Source of the DNA: JBOGGN01 sp050744165 | Lineage (GTDB): Bacteria > Actinomycetota > Acidimicrobiia > Acidimicrobiales > Palsa-688 | Length of the DNA stretch: 11,402 nt | Assembly: GCA_050744165.1 (NCBI GenBank) | Contig: JBOGGN010000185.1 | Span: 1-11,402 of the forward strand | Reading direction: 5' to 3' | Part shown: in pieces, positions 1 through 5,848 of the stretch | Position numbering within the stretch: position 1 is the first letter of the stretch | Layout: each line of letters begins with the position of its first letter | Program-made: the position numbers and the translations under genes | Notes under the pieces: generated by a model | The model's database searches: none | Seen by the model: only the letters and a program-made list of their open reading frames with translations | Told to the model about the DNA's origin: nothing

Positions 1-596
1 AGCACCGGCCCCTGCTCGATGTGCAGCTCCACGTAGGCGTGCGGCGCCCGTCCGGGGCAGGGGTGGGGCCCGAGGTACCCGATGCGGGCCAGCTCGTCAC
101 CGAGGCGGGCGCCGTCGACTGCCACCAGGTCGTGGGCCGTCTCAACGGGCATGCCGCCGGCATAGGTCAGCGAACCAAGCATGTCGGGGGCGAAGCGCGA
201 CCCCTCCTCGTCGGTGAAGAACGCCACCGCCATCGGCCGGGCGGGCGTCACCCCGGCCTCGATCAGCGACTCGATGACCTCGAGGCCCGCGAGGACGCCG
301 AGATTGCCGTCATAGCGGCCCCCGCTACCCACGGTGTCGATGTGGGAGCCCATCATCACCGGCGCCTCGGCGGGATCACCCCACTGAGCGACCACGTTGC
401 CGACCGCGTCGACCCCGACGTCGAGGCCCAGGTCCGTCATCCAGGTGACCACCAGATCGCGCCCGGCCCGGTCCTCGTCGGTAAGCGCCAGCCGGCAGCA
501 CCCCCCGTCACCGGTGTCCCCGAGTTCGGCCAGCGCCTCCAGGCGCGAAAGTAGGCGGGCTGCGTTGACTCGGATTGCGGCAGCAGGTCGTGGCAC
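1..596 (-). CDS. M20-family Zn amidohydrolase, allantoate amidohydrolase / N-carbamoyl-amino-acid hydrolase type (3' end beyond window)
   Basis: Reading the minus strand from GTG at 596 gives 198 residues with no stop before the window edge, about half of the roughly 400-residue family. Family signatures are clear: GSHIDTV at about 83-89 (metal ligand H85), RYDGNLGVLAG at 94-104 (bridging D96), FFTDEEGSRF at 126-135 (E130/E131, catalytic base and metal ligand), and HIEQGPV at 192-198 (H192). These are the dinuclear-metal residues of M20 enzymes that cleave the carbamoyl or ureido group of allantoate, N-carbamoyl-L-amino acids or beta-ureidopropionate; the enzyme is cytoplasmic. GTG at 596 is chosen because an in-frame TAA lies three codons upstream and the N-terminus (IRVNAARLLSRLEALAELG) matches the usual family start. 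No Shine-Dalgarno is visible, so it may be leaderless. It is divergent from the regulator gene and shares its promoter. Exact substrate is uncertain; the purine-nucleoside context favours allantoate. Confidence 0.85.
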   Translation of the reverse strand, partial: MPRPAAAIRVNAARLLSRLEALAELGDTGDGGCCRLALTDEDRAGRDLVVTWMTDLGLDVGVDAVGNVVAQWGDPAEAPVMMGSHIDTVGSGGRYDGNLGVLAGLEVIESLIEAGVTPARPMAVAFFTDEEGSRFAPDMLGSLTYAGGMPVETAHDLVAVDGARLGDELARIGYLGPHPCPGRAPHAYVELHIEQGPV

Positions 597-601
597 AGTT
601 G

Positions 602-616
602 TTTACAGAGTGTAAA
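602..616. promoter_or_regulatory. Operator-like perfect inverted repeat TTTACA-GAG-TGTAAA
   Basis: Two perfect 6-bp arms around a 3-bp centre lie in the 52-bp gap between the divergent amidohydrolase (GTG at 596) and the regulator (ATG at 649). It is one of the few AT-rich patches in the region. Position and symmetry suit a dimeric repressor or activator; the adjacent HTH regulator is the obvious candidate. That link is inference. Confidence 0.55.
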
Positions 617-635
617 TCGATCGACGTCTTGTCAA
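609..635 (-). promoter_or_regulatory. Possible promoter of the amidohydrolase
   Basis: On the minus strand TTGACA (635-630) is followed after 15 bases by TACACT (614-609), a plausible -35/-10 pair with a short spacer. Transcription would begin about 602, a few bases before the GTG at 596. The -10 lies inside the TTTACA-GAG-TGTAAA repeat, so a bound regulator would cover it. The spacer is shorter than the 17-base optimum, so confidence is modest. Confidence 0.35.
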
Positions 636-648
636 GGGGGCTTGGCTC

Positions 649-1251
649 ATGGAGATCCGATTGGAGTTCACGGTGGAACCCTTCGTCGAAGGTTCCCCGG
701 GCCCCCACGTCCACGCGGCGCTTGCCGAGGCGCGCCGCTTAGGCCTGGAGCCCGAGATGGGGCCGTTCGGGACGACGGTGGACGGCGACACCGACCACGT
801 CCTCCCCGCCCTCAGCGCCATCGTGGCTGCCGCCGTGGACCAGGGCGCGACCCGGGTGGCGATGGCGGTGTCCCGGCGCCAGCCGCTGCCCGCCCACCCG
901 TTCCTCGATGCCATCGAGCCCGTCGCCCTGGCCCTCGAAGCCCAGGTAGTCCCCAAGGACGACCTGGGCCCGGGGGACATCCCGCTCGCCTACGACGGCA
1001 CGGTGCTGGCGGGCCTACGCCTGCCACGGGCCCAGGGCATGCTCGACCGCCTGCTCGCCGAAGTGGAACGCGAGCTTGGCGCCAAGCTGTCCTCGCTCAG
1101 CCGGGAGGACAAGCAGCGGGCGGTGAAGCTGCTCAACGAGCGAGGTGCCTTCAGCCTCCGGCGGTCGGTCGAGGACGTGGCCGAGGCCCTCGGGGTGAGC
1201 CGCATTACCGTTTACAACTACCTGAACGCGATTACGCGCGGCGAGCGTTGA
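649..1251 (+). CDS. Transcriptional regulator: thiamine-binding-like (DUF77/MTH1187) domain fused to YheO/DauR-type HTH
   Basis: 200 residues from ATG at 649, with a good ribosome site AAGGGGG at 634-640. Residues about 1-77 follow the MTH1187/YqgV (DUF77, thiamine-binding) pattern: short strand, PHVHAALAEARRLGLEPEMG, GTTVDGDTDHVLPAL, then GATRVAMAVSRR. Residues about 78-147 are a linker or second domain I cannot assign. Residues 150-194 (LSREDKQRAVKLLNERGAF...VEDVAEALGVSRITVYNYL) closely resemble the C-terminal HTH of the YheO/DauR family (HTH_22), where the partner is normally a PAS-like sensor. It therefore looks like a one-component regulator with the DUF77 part as ligand sensor. Its stop overlaps the ribokinase start, and it is divergent from the amidohydrolase across an inverted repeat, so it probably controls both. 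The ligand is unknown: thiamine-related pyrimidine or a nucleoside/base are candidates. Confidence 0.75.
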   Translation: MEIRLEFTVEPFVEGSPGPHVHAALAEARRLGLEPEMGPFGTTVDGDTDHVLPALSAIVAAAVDQGATRVAMAVSRRQPLPAHPFLDAIEPVALALEAQVVPKDDLGPGDIPLAYDGTVLAGLRLPRAQGMLDRLLAEVERELGAKLSSLSREDKQRAVKLLNERGAFSLRRSVEDVAEALGVSRITVYNYLNAITRGER

Positions 1252-2144
1252 GCACGCCCCGGACCGTGGTGGTGGGCTCGGCCAACGTCGACATCGTGGC
1301 CCGGGCGCCCCACCACCCTGCCACCGGGGAGACGGTGCTCGGCACCGCGCTCAGCTTCGTGCCCGGGGGAAAGGGCGCCAACCAGGCGGTGGCCGCCTCC
1401 CGCCTCGGGGCCCCGGTGGAGCTGGTGGCCCGGGTCGGAAGCGACACCTTCGCCGACTGGCTGCTGCAGTTCCTCGCCAACGAACGGGTCGGCACGGCCG
1501 GCGTGGCCCGGCACCCCAACGCGGCGACCGGCACCGCCGTGGTGGTGGTCGACGGGGACGGGGACAACACGGTCGTGGTCGTACCGGGGGCCAACCACGC
1601 CTTGACCGAAGCCGACGTCGCGGACGTGGCCGTCGGTGACGGCGATGTGATGCTGGCCCAGTTCGAGCTACGACTGGAGGTCGTCCACGCGGCCCTGGCG
1701 CGGGGGGCCGCGGCCGGCGCTTGGACCATCCTCAACCCAGCGCCACCGCAGGCCGTCTCCAACGAGCTGCTGCTCACCCTGCCCGACGTGCTCGTCGTCA
1801 ATCGCGGCGAGCTGAGCTTCTTTGCGGGCACGACCGACGTCGAGGCGGGGCTGCGCGCCCTGCGCCGGCGGTCCGAACAGATGGTGGTGGCCACCCTCGG
1901 CGCCGACGGTGTCGTCGCCCTCATCGACGACGACCTCCTCCGGGTTCCCGGCCACCAGGTCCCGGTCGTGGACACGACCGGGGCCGGCGACTGTTTCGTC
2001 GGCGCCCTGGCCGCTGCCTTGTGCTCGTGGGCCGAGGTCGAGGAGGCCATTCACTTCGCCAACTTGGCCGCCTCCCTGGCCGTGCAGCGCCCCGGGGCGG
2101 GTACCGGCATGCCCTACCTCAGCGACATCGAGGAGCTCGCCTAA
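1248..2144 (+). CDS. rbsK: Ribokinase (PfkB family)
   Basis: 298 residues from TTG at 1248, which overlaps the regulator stop in TTGA, giving tight translational coupling; the usual ribokinase length is about 300. The TTG start gives STPRTVVVGSANVD, matching family N-termini; a GTG at 1266 is the alternative. Motifs: GSANVD (10-15, sugar binding), PGGKGANQAVAASRLG (39-54, PfkB signature 1), AQFE (137-140), NPAP (163-166), and DTTGAGDCFVGAL (242-254, signature 2 and anion hole) with catalytic base D248. The family phosphorylates D-ribose with ATP to ribose 5-phosphate in the cytoplasm. A nucleoside hydrolase downstream would supply ribose, so nucleoside-derived ribose is the likely substrate; no ribose ABC transporter is seen. 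Another sugar or nucleoside kinase activity within PfkB cannot be excluded. Confidence 0.9.
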   Translation: MSTPRTVVVGSANVDIVARAPHHPATGETVLGTALSFVPGGKGANQAVAASRLGAPVELVARVGSDTFADWLLQFLANERVGTAGVARHPNAATGTAVVVVDGDGDNTVVVVPGANHALTEADVADVAVGDGDVMLAQFELRLEVVHAALARGAAAGAWTILNPAPPQAVSNELLLTLPDVLVVNRGELSFFAGTTDVEAGLRALRRRSEQMVVATLGADGVVALIDDDLLRVPGHQVPVVDTTGAGDCFVGALAAALCSWAEVEEAIHFANLAASLAVQRPGAGTGMPYLSDIEELA

Positions 2145-2251
2145 GCAGCTCGCCGTGCGTGGGACCCGACGACGGCGCGACCGTTCGCCCCGAGCCGCCC
2201 GGTTCGCCGCTCTACCCGCCGTTGGTCTCCTCTGCGAACCGGGGACACCGG

Positions 2252-2257
2252 TAGGGT
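2252..2257 (+). promoter_or_regulatory. Possible -10 box TAGGGT upstream of nucleoside hydrolase
   Basis: TAGGGT lies in the 188-bp gap between ribokinase and nucleoside hydrolase, immediately after a 5-bp inverted repeat ACCGG-GGACA-CCGGT (2238-2252). Its spacing to ATG at 2268 (10 bases) is like the leaderless arrangement at 6883-6896. No convincing -35 is seen. It would give the nucleoside hydrolase and transporter a second promoter besides the one at the regulator. Confidence 0.3.
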
Positions 2258-2267
2258 TGGCCTTCCG

Positions 2268-2348
2268 ATGAGCGCCCGCACCCTTCCACGCCGCCGGGGA
2301 AGCGACGGCCGAGGCATTTTCCCAGGGTTCCCATGGCTCGGCCGATAA
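2268..2348 (+). CDS. Possible small upstream ORF, 26 codons
   Basis: ATG at 2268 opens a 26-residue reading frame (MSARTLPRRRG..., rich in Arg and Gly) that ends in TAA at 2346-2348, 16 bases inside the nucleoside hydrolase gene in another frame. It lies 10 bases after a TAGGGT box, so it could be translated from a near-leaderless message and couple to the main gene. There is no homology I recognise and short ORFs arise easily by chance in GC-rich DNA. Confidence 0.2.
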   Translation: MSARTLPRRRGSDGRGIFPGFPWLGR

Positions 2349-3316
2349 TCGTCGACACCGACGGGGGCGTCGATGACGCCGCCGCCTTGTGGTGGGCGTT
2401 GCAGGACCCCGCCCTCGAGGTGCTGGCAGTGACCGTGGTGTGGGGCAACGTGCCCCTCGCCACGGCGGTGAGCAGCGTCGGCCGGGTGCTGTGCGCTGCC
2501 GGCCGCCCCGACATCCCCGTCGCAGTCGGCGCGTCGGGGCCGGTGGGGGCGGCGCCGGAGTTGCGACCGGCCACGTTCATCCACGGCGACGACGGGTTGG
2601 GCAACACCACCGACGGCCTCCCGATGCCGGTGTTCGCCTTGTCTGGTGTCCCCGCCCCGGTCCTCTTGCGCAACCTGTGCGCCGAGCGCCCCGGCGAGGT
2701 CTCTCTGCTCACCATTGGCCCCCTTTCCAACCTGGGACTTGCCCTGGCCGAGAATCCGGGATTCGCGGCAACCGTCCGGGAGCTGGTCGTGATGGGCGGA
2801 TCGGCCCGGGCGGGCGGCAACGCCTTGCCAAACGGGGAGGCAAACATCGCCCACGACCCCGTGGCCGCGGCCCGGGTGGCCGCCGCCGGCTGGGCCGTCC
2901 CGCCCCTTCTGGTCGGCCTGGACGTGACCCGGGCGGCGACGCTGACCGAAGCCCATTTCGGTCTGCTGGCCGAGCACCGGTCCGCAGCAGCCGCGTTCCT
3001 GGACGCCCCGCTGCGCTTCTACCGCCGCTTCGGGGGTGCGATGACCGCTCCGGACTGCCCGTGCCACGATCTGGTGGCGACCATGGCGCTCAGCGACCCG
3101 ACGCTGATCCCCGACGCTCCGGTCCTGCCCATGGCGGTCGACGCCGCCGGTGGCCCCGCGTGGGGTTCCACCGTGGTCGACTTCCGGGCGGCGGCGATGG
3201 TGGCGCAGCGAGGGGCGGAGCAGGACCGGCCGGAAGGCTTCGGGCCCTGGCGCATCGGCCTCCGGGCGGACGTGGGGCGCTTCCGCGAGCAGGCCGCGGC
3301 CCTCTTCGGCGGCTGA
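2333..3316 (+). CDS. iunH: Inosine-uridine preferring nucleoside N-ribohydrolase
   Basis: 327 residues, typical for the family (about 310-330). The N-terminus PIIVDTDGGVDDAAAL carries the Ca2+/ribose-binding aspartates D8, D10, D14 and D15, which fixes the ATG at 2333. Other landmarks are TIGPLSNLGLAL (127-138), the MGG turn (154-156), EANIAHDPVAA (169-179, ribose-contacting E and N), GLDVTR (195-200) and CHDLVA with H245 (leaving-group acid) and D246 (Ca2+ ligand). The family hydrolyses the N-glycosidic bond of ribonucleosides, giving free base plus ribose. The ribokinase upstream would trap the ribose, and a transporter follows after 7 bases. Purine versus pyrimidine preference cannot be read from sequence. 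The 188-bp upstream gap may hold an internal promoter. No signal peptide, so cytoplasmic. Confidence 0.92.
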   Translation: MARPIIVDTDGGVDDAAALWWALQDPALEVLAVTVVWGNVPLATAVSSVGRVLCAAGRPDIPVAVGASGPVGAAPELRPATFIHGDDGLGNTTDGLPMPVFALSGVPAPVLLRNLCAERPGEVSLLTIGPLSNLGLALAENPGFAATVRELVVMGGSARAGGNALPNGEANIAHDPVAAARVAAAGWAVPPLLVGLDVTRAATLTEAHFGLLAEHRSAAAAFLDAPLRFYRRFGGAMTAPDCPCHDLVATMALSDPTLIPDAPVLPMAVDAAGGPAWGSTVVDFRAAAMVAQRGAEQDRPEGFGPWRIGLRADVGRFREQAAALFGG

Positions 3317-3323
3317 GCGCCTC

Positions 3324-4736
3324 GTGCGCCGGGCGCGCCCGTCTGGCGCCACCGACGGCGCTCATGACGACCCGCGGCGGTGGTGGGGGCTGGCGGTCCT
3401 GTCGGTGGCGCTGTGCGCCATCGTCCTCGACAACACCATTCTCAACGTCGCCCTGCCGACGCTGCGCCGGGCGCTGCGGGCCTCCGAGAGCGACCTGCAG
3501 TGGATCACCACCGCCTACGCCCTCACGCTGTCGGGGCTCTTGCTGCCGCTGGCGGTACTGGGCGACCGTTTCGGGCGCCGGCGCATGCTGCTGGCCGGCC
3601 TCACGTTGTTCGGGACGGCCTCGGCGGTGGCCGCCTTCACGACGTCGCCGATCCAGTTGGCGCTGGCCCGGGGTGCCATGGGGATCGGGGGGGCGGCCAC
3701 CACCCCCTCGACGCTGTCGTTGCTCGGGAACATCTTCAGCGAGTCCGAGCGGGGCCGGGCGATCGCCATCTGGGCCGGGATCGCCGGCATCGCGGGCGCA
3801 GCCGGGCCGGTGGCTGGCGGGGTGCTGCTCAGCCGGTTCTGGTGGGGCTCGATCTTCCTGGTCAACGTGCCGGTGGTGGCGTTGACGTTGTTGGGCGCAG
3901 TCCGGCTGCTGCCGCCGTCGCGGGCAGTCGTGGCCCGGGCGGTCGACGGGCGGGGGTCGCTCCTATGGGCCGGGTCGCTGGGCCTGGTGCTGTTCGCCGT
4001 CATCGAGGGGCCGGTGCGGGGGTGGAGCTCGCCGCCGGTGTGGGGCGCCGGGTTCGCGGCCTGCGTGCTTATGGCGGGCTTCGCCCGCCGAGAGCTGAGT
4101 GCCCCGGCGCCGATGCTGCCTCCGTCGATGGCCCGGGATCCTCGGTTGCGGGCGGGGGCGGCGACGATCGGGGGGATGTTCTTCGCCGCCTTCGGGATGC
4201 AGTTCATCCTGACGCAGTGGATCCAGGGGGTGCGGGGTCGCAGTGCCCTGGCGGCGGGCCTGTGTTTCATGCCGATGGCGTTGGCCACCGTCGTCACCGC
4301 CACCCGCAACCCGGCGCTGGCCCGGCGGTACGGGCCGCGCCTGGTTGTGGTGATCGGGATGGCCGTGATGGCGCTCGGCCTGCTGCTGGCGGCGTGGGCG
4401 GTGGCCGCCGGGGCGGGGCTCGGCTGGTTGCTCGGGGCGCTGGTCGTGCTCGGCGCCGGGCAGGGGGCGGCGGTGCCGTTGGGGGTGGAGCTGATGATGA
4501 CCTCAGTACCGCCGGCGCAGGCGGGATCGGCGGCCGGGGTCAACGAGACCCTGGTAGAGGCGGGTGGTGCCGTGGGTGTCGCCGTCCTCGGGAGCACCCT
4601 TGCGGCGGGGGCGGGGTATGCAGTGCCGGTCGTGGTTGCCGCCGGAGGCGCGCTGCTGGCGGGAGGCGGGGCATTCGGCCTCTTGCGAGCCGGCAGGGCC
4701 GTCGGAGGCGGTGGCCGGGCGACCTCACTGGGCTAA
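3324..4736 (+). CDS. MFS transporter, DHA2 (EmrB/QacA-like) family
   Basis: 470 residues from GTG at 3324, 7 bases after the nucleoside hydrolase stop, so very likely co-transcribed. The ATG at 3364 is out of frame. After a short polar N-terminus, DPRRWWGLAVLSVAL enters the first membrane helix, followed by LDNTILNVALPTL (35-47), the D1-type motif of 14-helix DHA2 drug:proton antiporters. Motif A is GDRFGRRRML (80-89) at the first cytoplasmic loop and motif C is GIAGIAGAAGPVAGGVL (152-168), characteristic of antiporters. Alternating hydrophobic segments continue to the C-terminus, consistent with 12-14 helices. The family exports drugs and metabolites using the proton gradient. Its place behind nucleoside hydrolase suggests export or uptake of a base, nucleoside or analogue, but specificity is unknown. 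Confidence 0.88.
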   Translation: MRRARPSGATDGAHDDPRRWWGLAVLSVALCAIVLDNTILNVALPTLRRALRASESDLQWITTAYALTLSGLLLPLAVLGDRFGRRRMLLAGLTLFGTASAVAAFTTSPIQLALARGAMGIGGAATTPSTLSLLGNIFSESERGRAIAIWAGIAGIAGAAGPVAGGVLLSRFWWGSIFLVNVPVVALTLLGAVRLLPPSRAVVARAVDGRGSLLWAGSLGLVLFAVIEGPVRGWSSPPVWGAGFAACVLMAGFARRELSAPAPMLPPSMARDPRLRAGAATIGGMFFAAFGMQFILTQWIQGVRGRSALAAGLCFMPMALATVVTATRNPALARRYGPRLVVVIGMAVMALGLLLAAWAVAAGAGLGWLLGALVVLGAGQGAAVPLGVELMMTSVPPAQAGSAAGVNETLVEAGGAVGVAVLGSTLAAGAGYAVPVVVAAGGALLAGGGAFGLLRAGRAVGGGGRATSLG

Positions 4737-4786
4737 GGGTCGGGTTGGCGCCCGATGAAGTCCGCCATGCCGGGCAGCCTTGAATG

Positions 4787-4835
4787 CGCCTTCCGCCTTC
4801 CGCCTTCCGCCTTCCGCCTTCCGCCTTCCGCCTTC
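4787..4835. repeat. Heptamer tandem repeat, 7 copies of CGCCTTC
   Basis: Seven exact head-to-tail copies of CGCCTTC (GAAGGCG on the other strand) at 4787, 4794, 4801, 4808, 4815, 4822 and 4829, running into CGG. It sits in the 111-bp gap between the convergent MFS and vapC genes, 12 bases past the vapC stop. Pure heptamer repeats of this kind are simple-sequence repeats prone to copy-number change by slippage. It codes for nothing convincing; the short peptides in it (EGGRRKA repeats) are artefacts. Confidence 0.95.
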
Positions 4836-4847
4836 CGGTGACTGCGA

Positions 4848-5282
4848 TCAGGGCGACCAGGTGTTGCCATTGCTGTCGGGAAGGGGGATGGTCTCGATGC
4901 CCTCATCACGGCAGACGTCAAGTAGGTGCGGGTCGGCCGAGGCAAGTGATGAACCGGCCGCCCGAGCAGCTTCAGCCGCGACGCAGTCAGCGAGGCTGAC
5001 CGCTCGGACAGTTCGGTGGTAATGACGTGCACGAAGCAACCCAGCGCGCGCCGCGAGTTCTGCGTCGACCGATGGTGGCGCAAGCAGGCCGAGTTGAGCT
5101 ACATCGAGTACCGCGTCGTCCTGATCGACGCCGGCCAGCCGGACGAGATGGTCGAGGACCTCTGCCAACCCGAGTGCGGTCAGGGCCGTGTCGTCTCCGC
5201 CGGCGATGAGCCGCTCGACATGGTCGGACGCCGTTTCGCCCTTCAGGAAAGCCAGCACAGCGTAGGAGTCGAGAACGATCAC
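4848..5282 (-). CDS. vapC: VapC toxin, PIN-domain ribonuclease
   Basis: 144 residues from GTG at 5282, whose first bases overlap the antitoxin stop (GTGA). The PIN-domain acidic residues are in place: D5 in IVLDSYAVLAFLKGE, E41 in LAEVLDHL, D99 in SLADCVAAEAA and D117 in SADPHLLDV, which together bind Mg2+ or Mn2+. Length is normal for VapC (about 130-145). Family members are endoribonucleases cutting tRNA or rRNA, held inactive by VapB. The gene ends 12 bases before the heptamer repeat. All catalytic residues are present, so it looks functional. Its RNA target cannot be told from sequence. Confidence 0.92.
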   Translation of the reverse strand: MIVLDSYAVLAFLKGETASDHVERLIAGGDDTALTALGLAEVLDHLVRLAGVDQDDAVLDVAQLGLLAPPSVDAELAARAGLLRARHYHRTVRAVSLADCVAAEAARAAGSSLASADPHLLDVCRDEGIETIPLPDSNGNTWSP

Positions 5283-5524
5283 GTCTGTCGCTCGTCGGCG
5301 ACGTCAGCGATCCGGGCCTGCAGTCGAGCGGTGTCGCTGCTGGGCCCGCGTCCGTGATACTTGCCACGGAGGGGCGCCACCGGGTCCGCCGGAAGGGGAC
5401 GCACAACCACGTGATCGCCGAGATCGACGACCACAACTTGTTTGGCGTTCCATCGCGTTCGAGCCTCGGCTGGGATCGATACCTGGCCGTTGGACGAGAC
5501 CCTCATCACATAGCTCGTCGACAT
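5279..5524 (-). CDS. vapB: VapB antitoxin, AbrB/SpoVT-AbrB type
   Basis: 81 residues from ATG at 5524, preceded by a good ribosome site (GAGGTG, 6-10 bases upstream). The open frame runs further upstream, but this start matches family N-termini: a swapped-hairpin DNA-binding domain with SNGQVSIPAEARTRW (residues 10-24), then VVVDLGDHVVVRPLP (31-45). The C-terminal part, from about residue 50 (LRGKYHGRG...LQARIADVADER), is the region expected to wrap the toxin active site. It overlaps vapC by 4 bases, so the two are translationally coupled. VapB and the VapB-VapC complex normally repress their own promoter; candidate operators lie just upstream. Confidence 0.9.
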   Translation of the reverse strand: MSTSYVMRVSSNGQVSIPAEARTRWNAKQVVVVDLGDHVVVRPLPADPVAPLRGKYHGRGPSSDTARLQARIADVADERQT

Positions 5525-5536
5525 GGAGCACCTCAG

Positions 5537-5572
5537 AACGATCGTTGTATGATATGCTTCGGTCATTGTAAA
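5537..5572 (-). promoter_or_regulatory. vapBC promoter with direct-repeat and palindromic operator
   Basis: This AT-rich patch precedes vapB. On the minus strand TTTACA (5572-5567) and TACAAC (5549-5544) are 17 bases apart; an alternative -10 is TATCAT (5554-5549). Two near-identical elements, CGGTCATTGTA (plus strand 5560-5570) and CGATCGTTGTA (5539-5549), match at 9 of 11 positions and repeat at 21 bp, two helical turns. A perfect palindrome AACGATCGTT (5537-5546) overlaps the second. This fits autoregulation by VapB or VapBC, though binding is inferred. Confidence 0.5.
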
Positions 5573-5681
5573 CAACGGGGGCCTGGCCCTGCTCCCCGTT
5601 GGTGTACTCCACCTGAGCCCAACCCGGCGGCACGGCGCGACGACATGATGGCGTGACGGGGGCGACCGCCGAGCTCGATGC

Positions 5682-5711
5682 CAAATCACCGCGGCCGGCC
5701 GCGGTGATTTG
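5682..5711. terminator. Perfect 30-bp palindrome, possible bidirectional terminator or protein-binding site
   Basis: CAAATCACCGCGGCC is followed directly by its exact reverse complement, 15 of 15 positions matching. As RNA it would form a very stable GC-rich hairpin ending in AAAUC/GAUUU. It lies 138 bases past the adenosine deaminase stop and upstream of vapB on the same strand, a place where a transcription stop would separate the two units. There is no proper U-tract, so a dimer-binding site is an alternative. Confidence 0.45.
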
Positions 5712-5848
5712 ACTAGTAACACCGTTAACTTACCGTGACCAGCCAACGGTCCAGGTGCGTTAGGTCGGCGTCGGCAGATTCGACGTCGTTTACGACCTCG
5801 GCCAGGCCTGGCGGCCAGGCGCTGCCCTTGTCGAGCGCGCAAGGAGGC

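Larger units (their letters stand above)
5525..5848. other. 324-bp stretch without a convincing gene between vapB and the adenosine deaminase gene
   Basis: The left part holds the vapBC promoter and operator. The middle (about 5580-5680) shows open frames on the minus strand without recognisable protein content. A perfect 30-bp palindrome lies at 5682-5711. To its right, a minus-strand frame ending at a TAA (5727-5725) reads like protein (LAEVVNDVESADADLTHLDR) but has no start codon before running into the deaminase gene in another frame, so it may be a remnant. No tRNA or mobile-element signature was seen. Confidence 0.6.

Noticed and set aside
21..554. Plus-strand 177-codon frame
   Set aside because: Opposite-strand shadow of the M20 amidohydrolase, whose motifs are unmistakable on the minus strand.
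642..1247. Long upstream extension of the ribokinase reading frame
   Set aside because: It overlaps the regulator in another frame, is Pro/Arg/Gly-rich low-complexity shadow sequence, and ribokinase homology begins only at about 1248.
2141..3352. Minus-strand 403-codon frame
   Set aside because: Antisense shadow of the nucleoside hydrolase; no protein family features, mostly Gly/Arg/His composition.
3364..3885. ATG at 3364 as start of the MFS transporter
   Set aside because: It is not in the transporter reading frame; the in-frame start is GTG at 3324.
4787..4835. CRISPR array
   Set aside because: The 7-base units are contiguous with no spacers and no cas genes are present; it is a simple-sequence repeat.
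5304..5684. Minus-strand 126-codon frame crossing the vapB start
   Set aside because: It overlaps vapB in another frame, runs through the promoter region, and shows no family features.
5725..5848. Minus-strand protein-like reading ending at TAA 5727-5725 (LAEVVNDVESADADLTHLDR)
   Set aside because: No usable start codon before it enters the deaminase gene in another frame, and no family recognised; noted only as a possible remnant.
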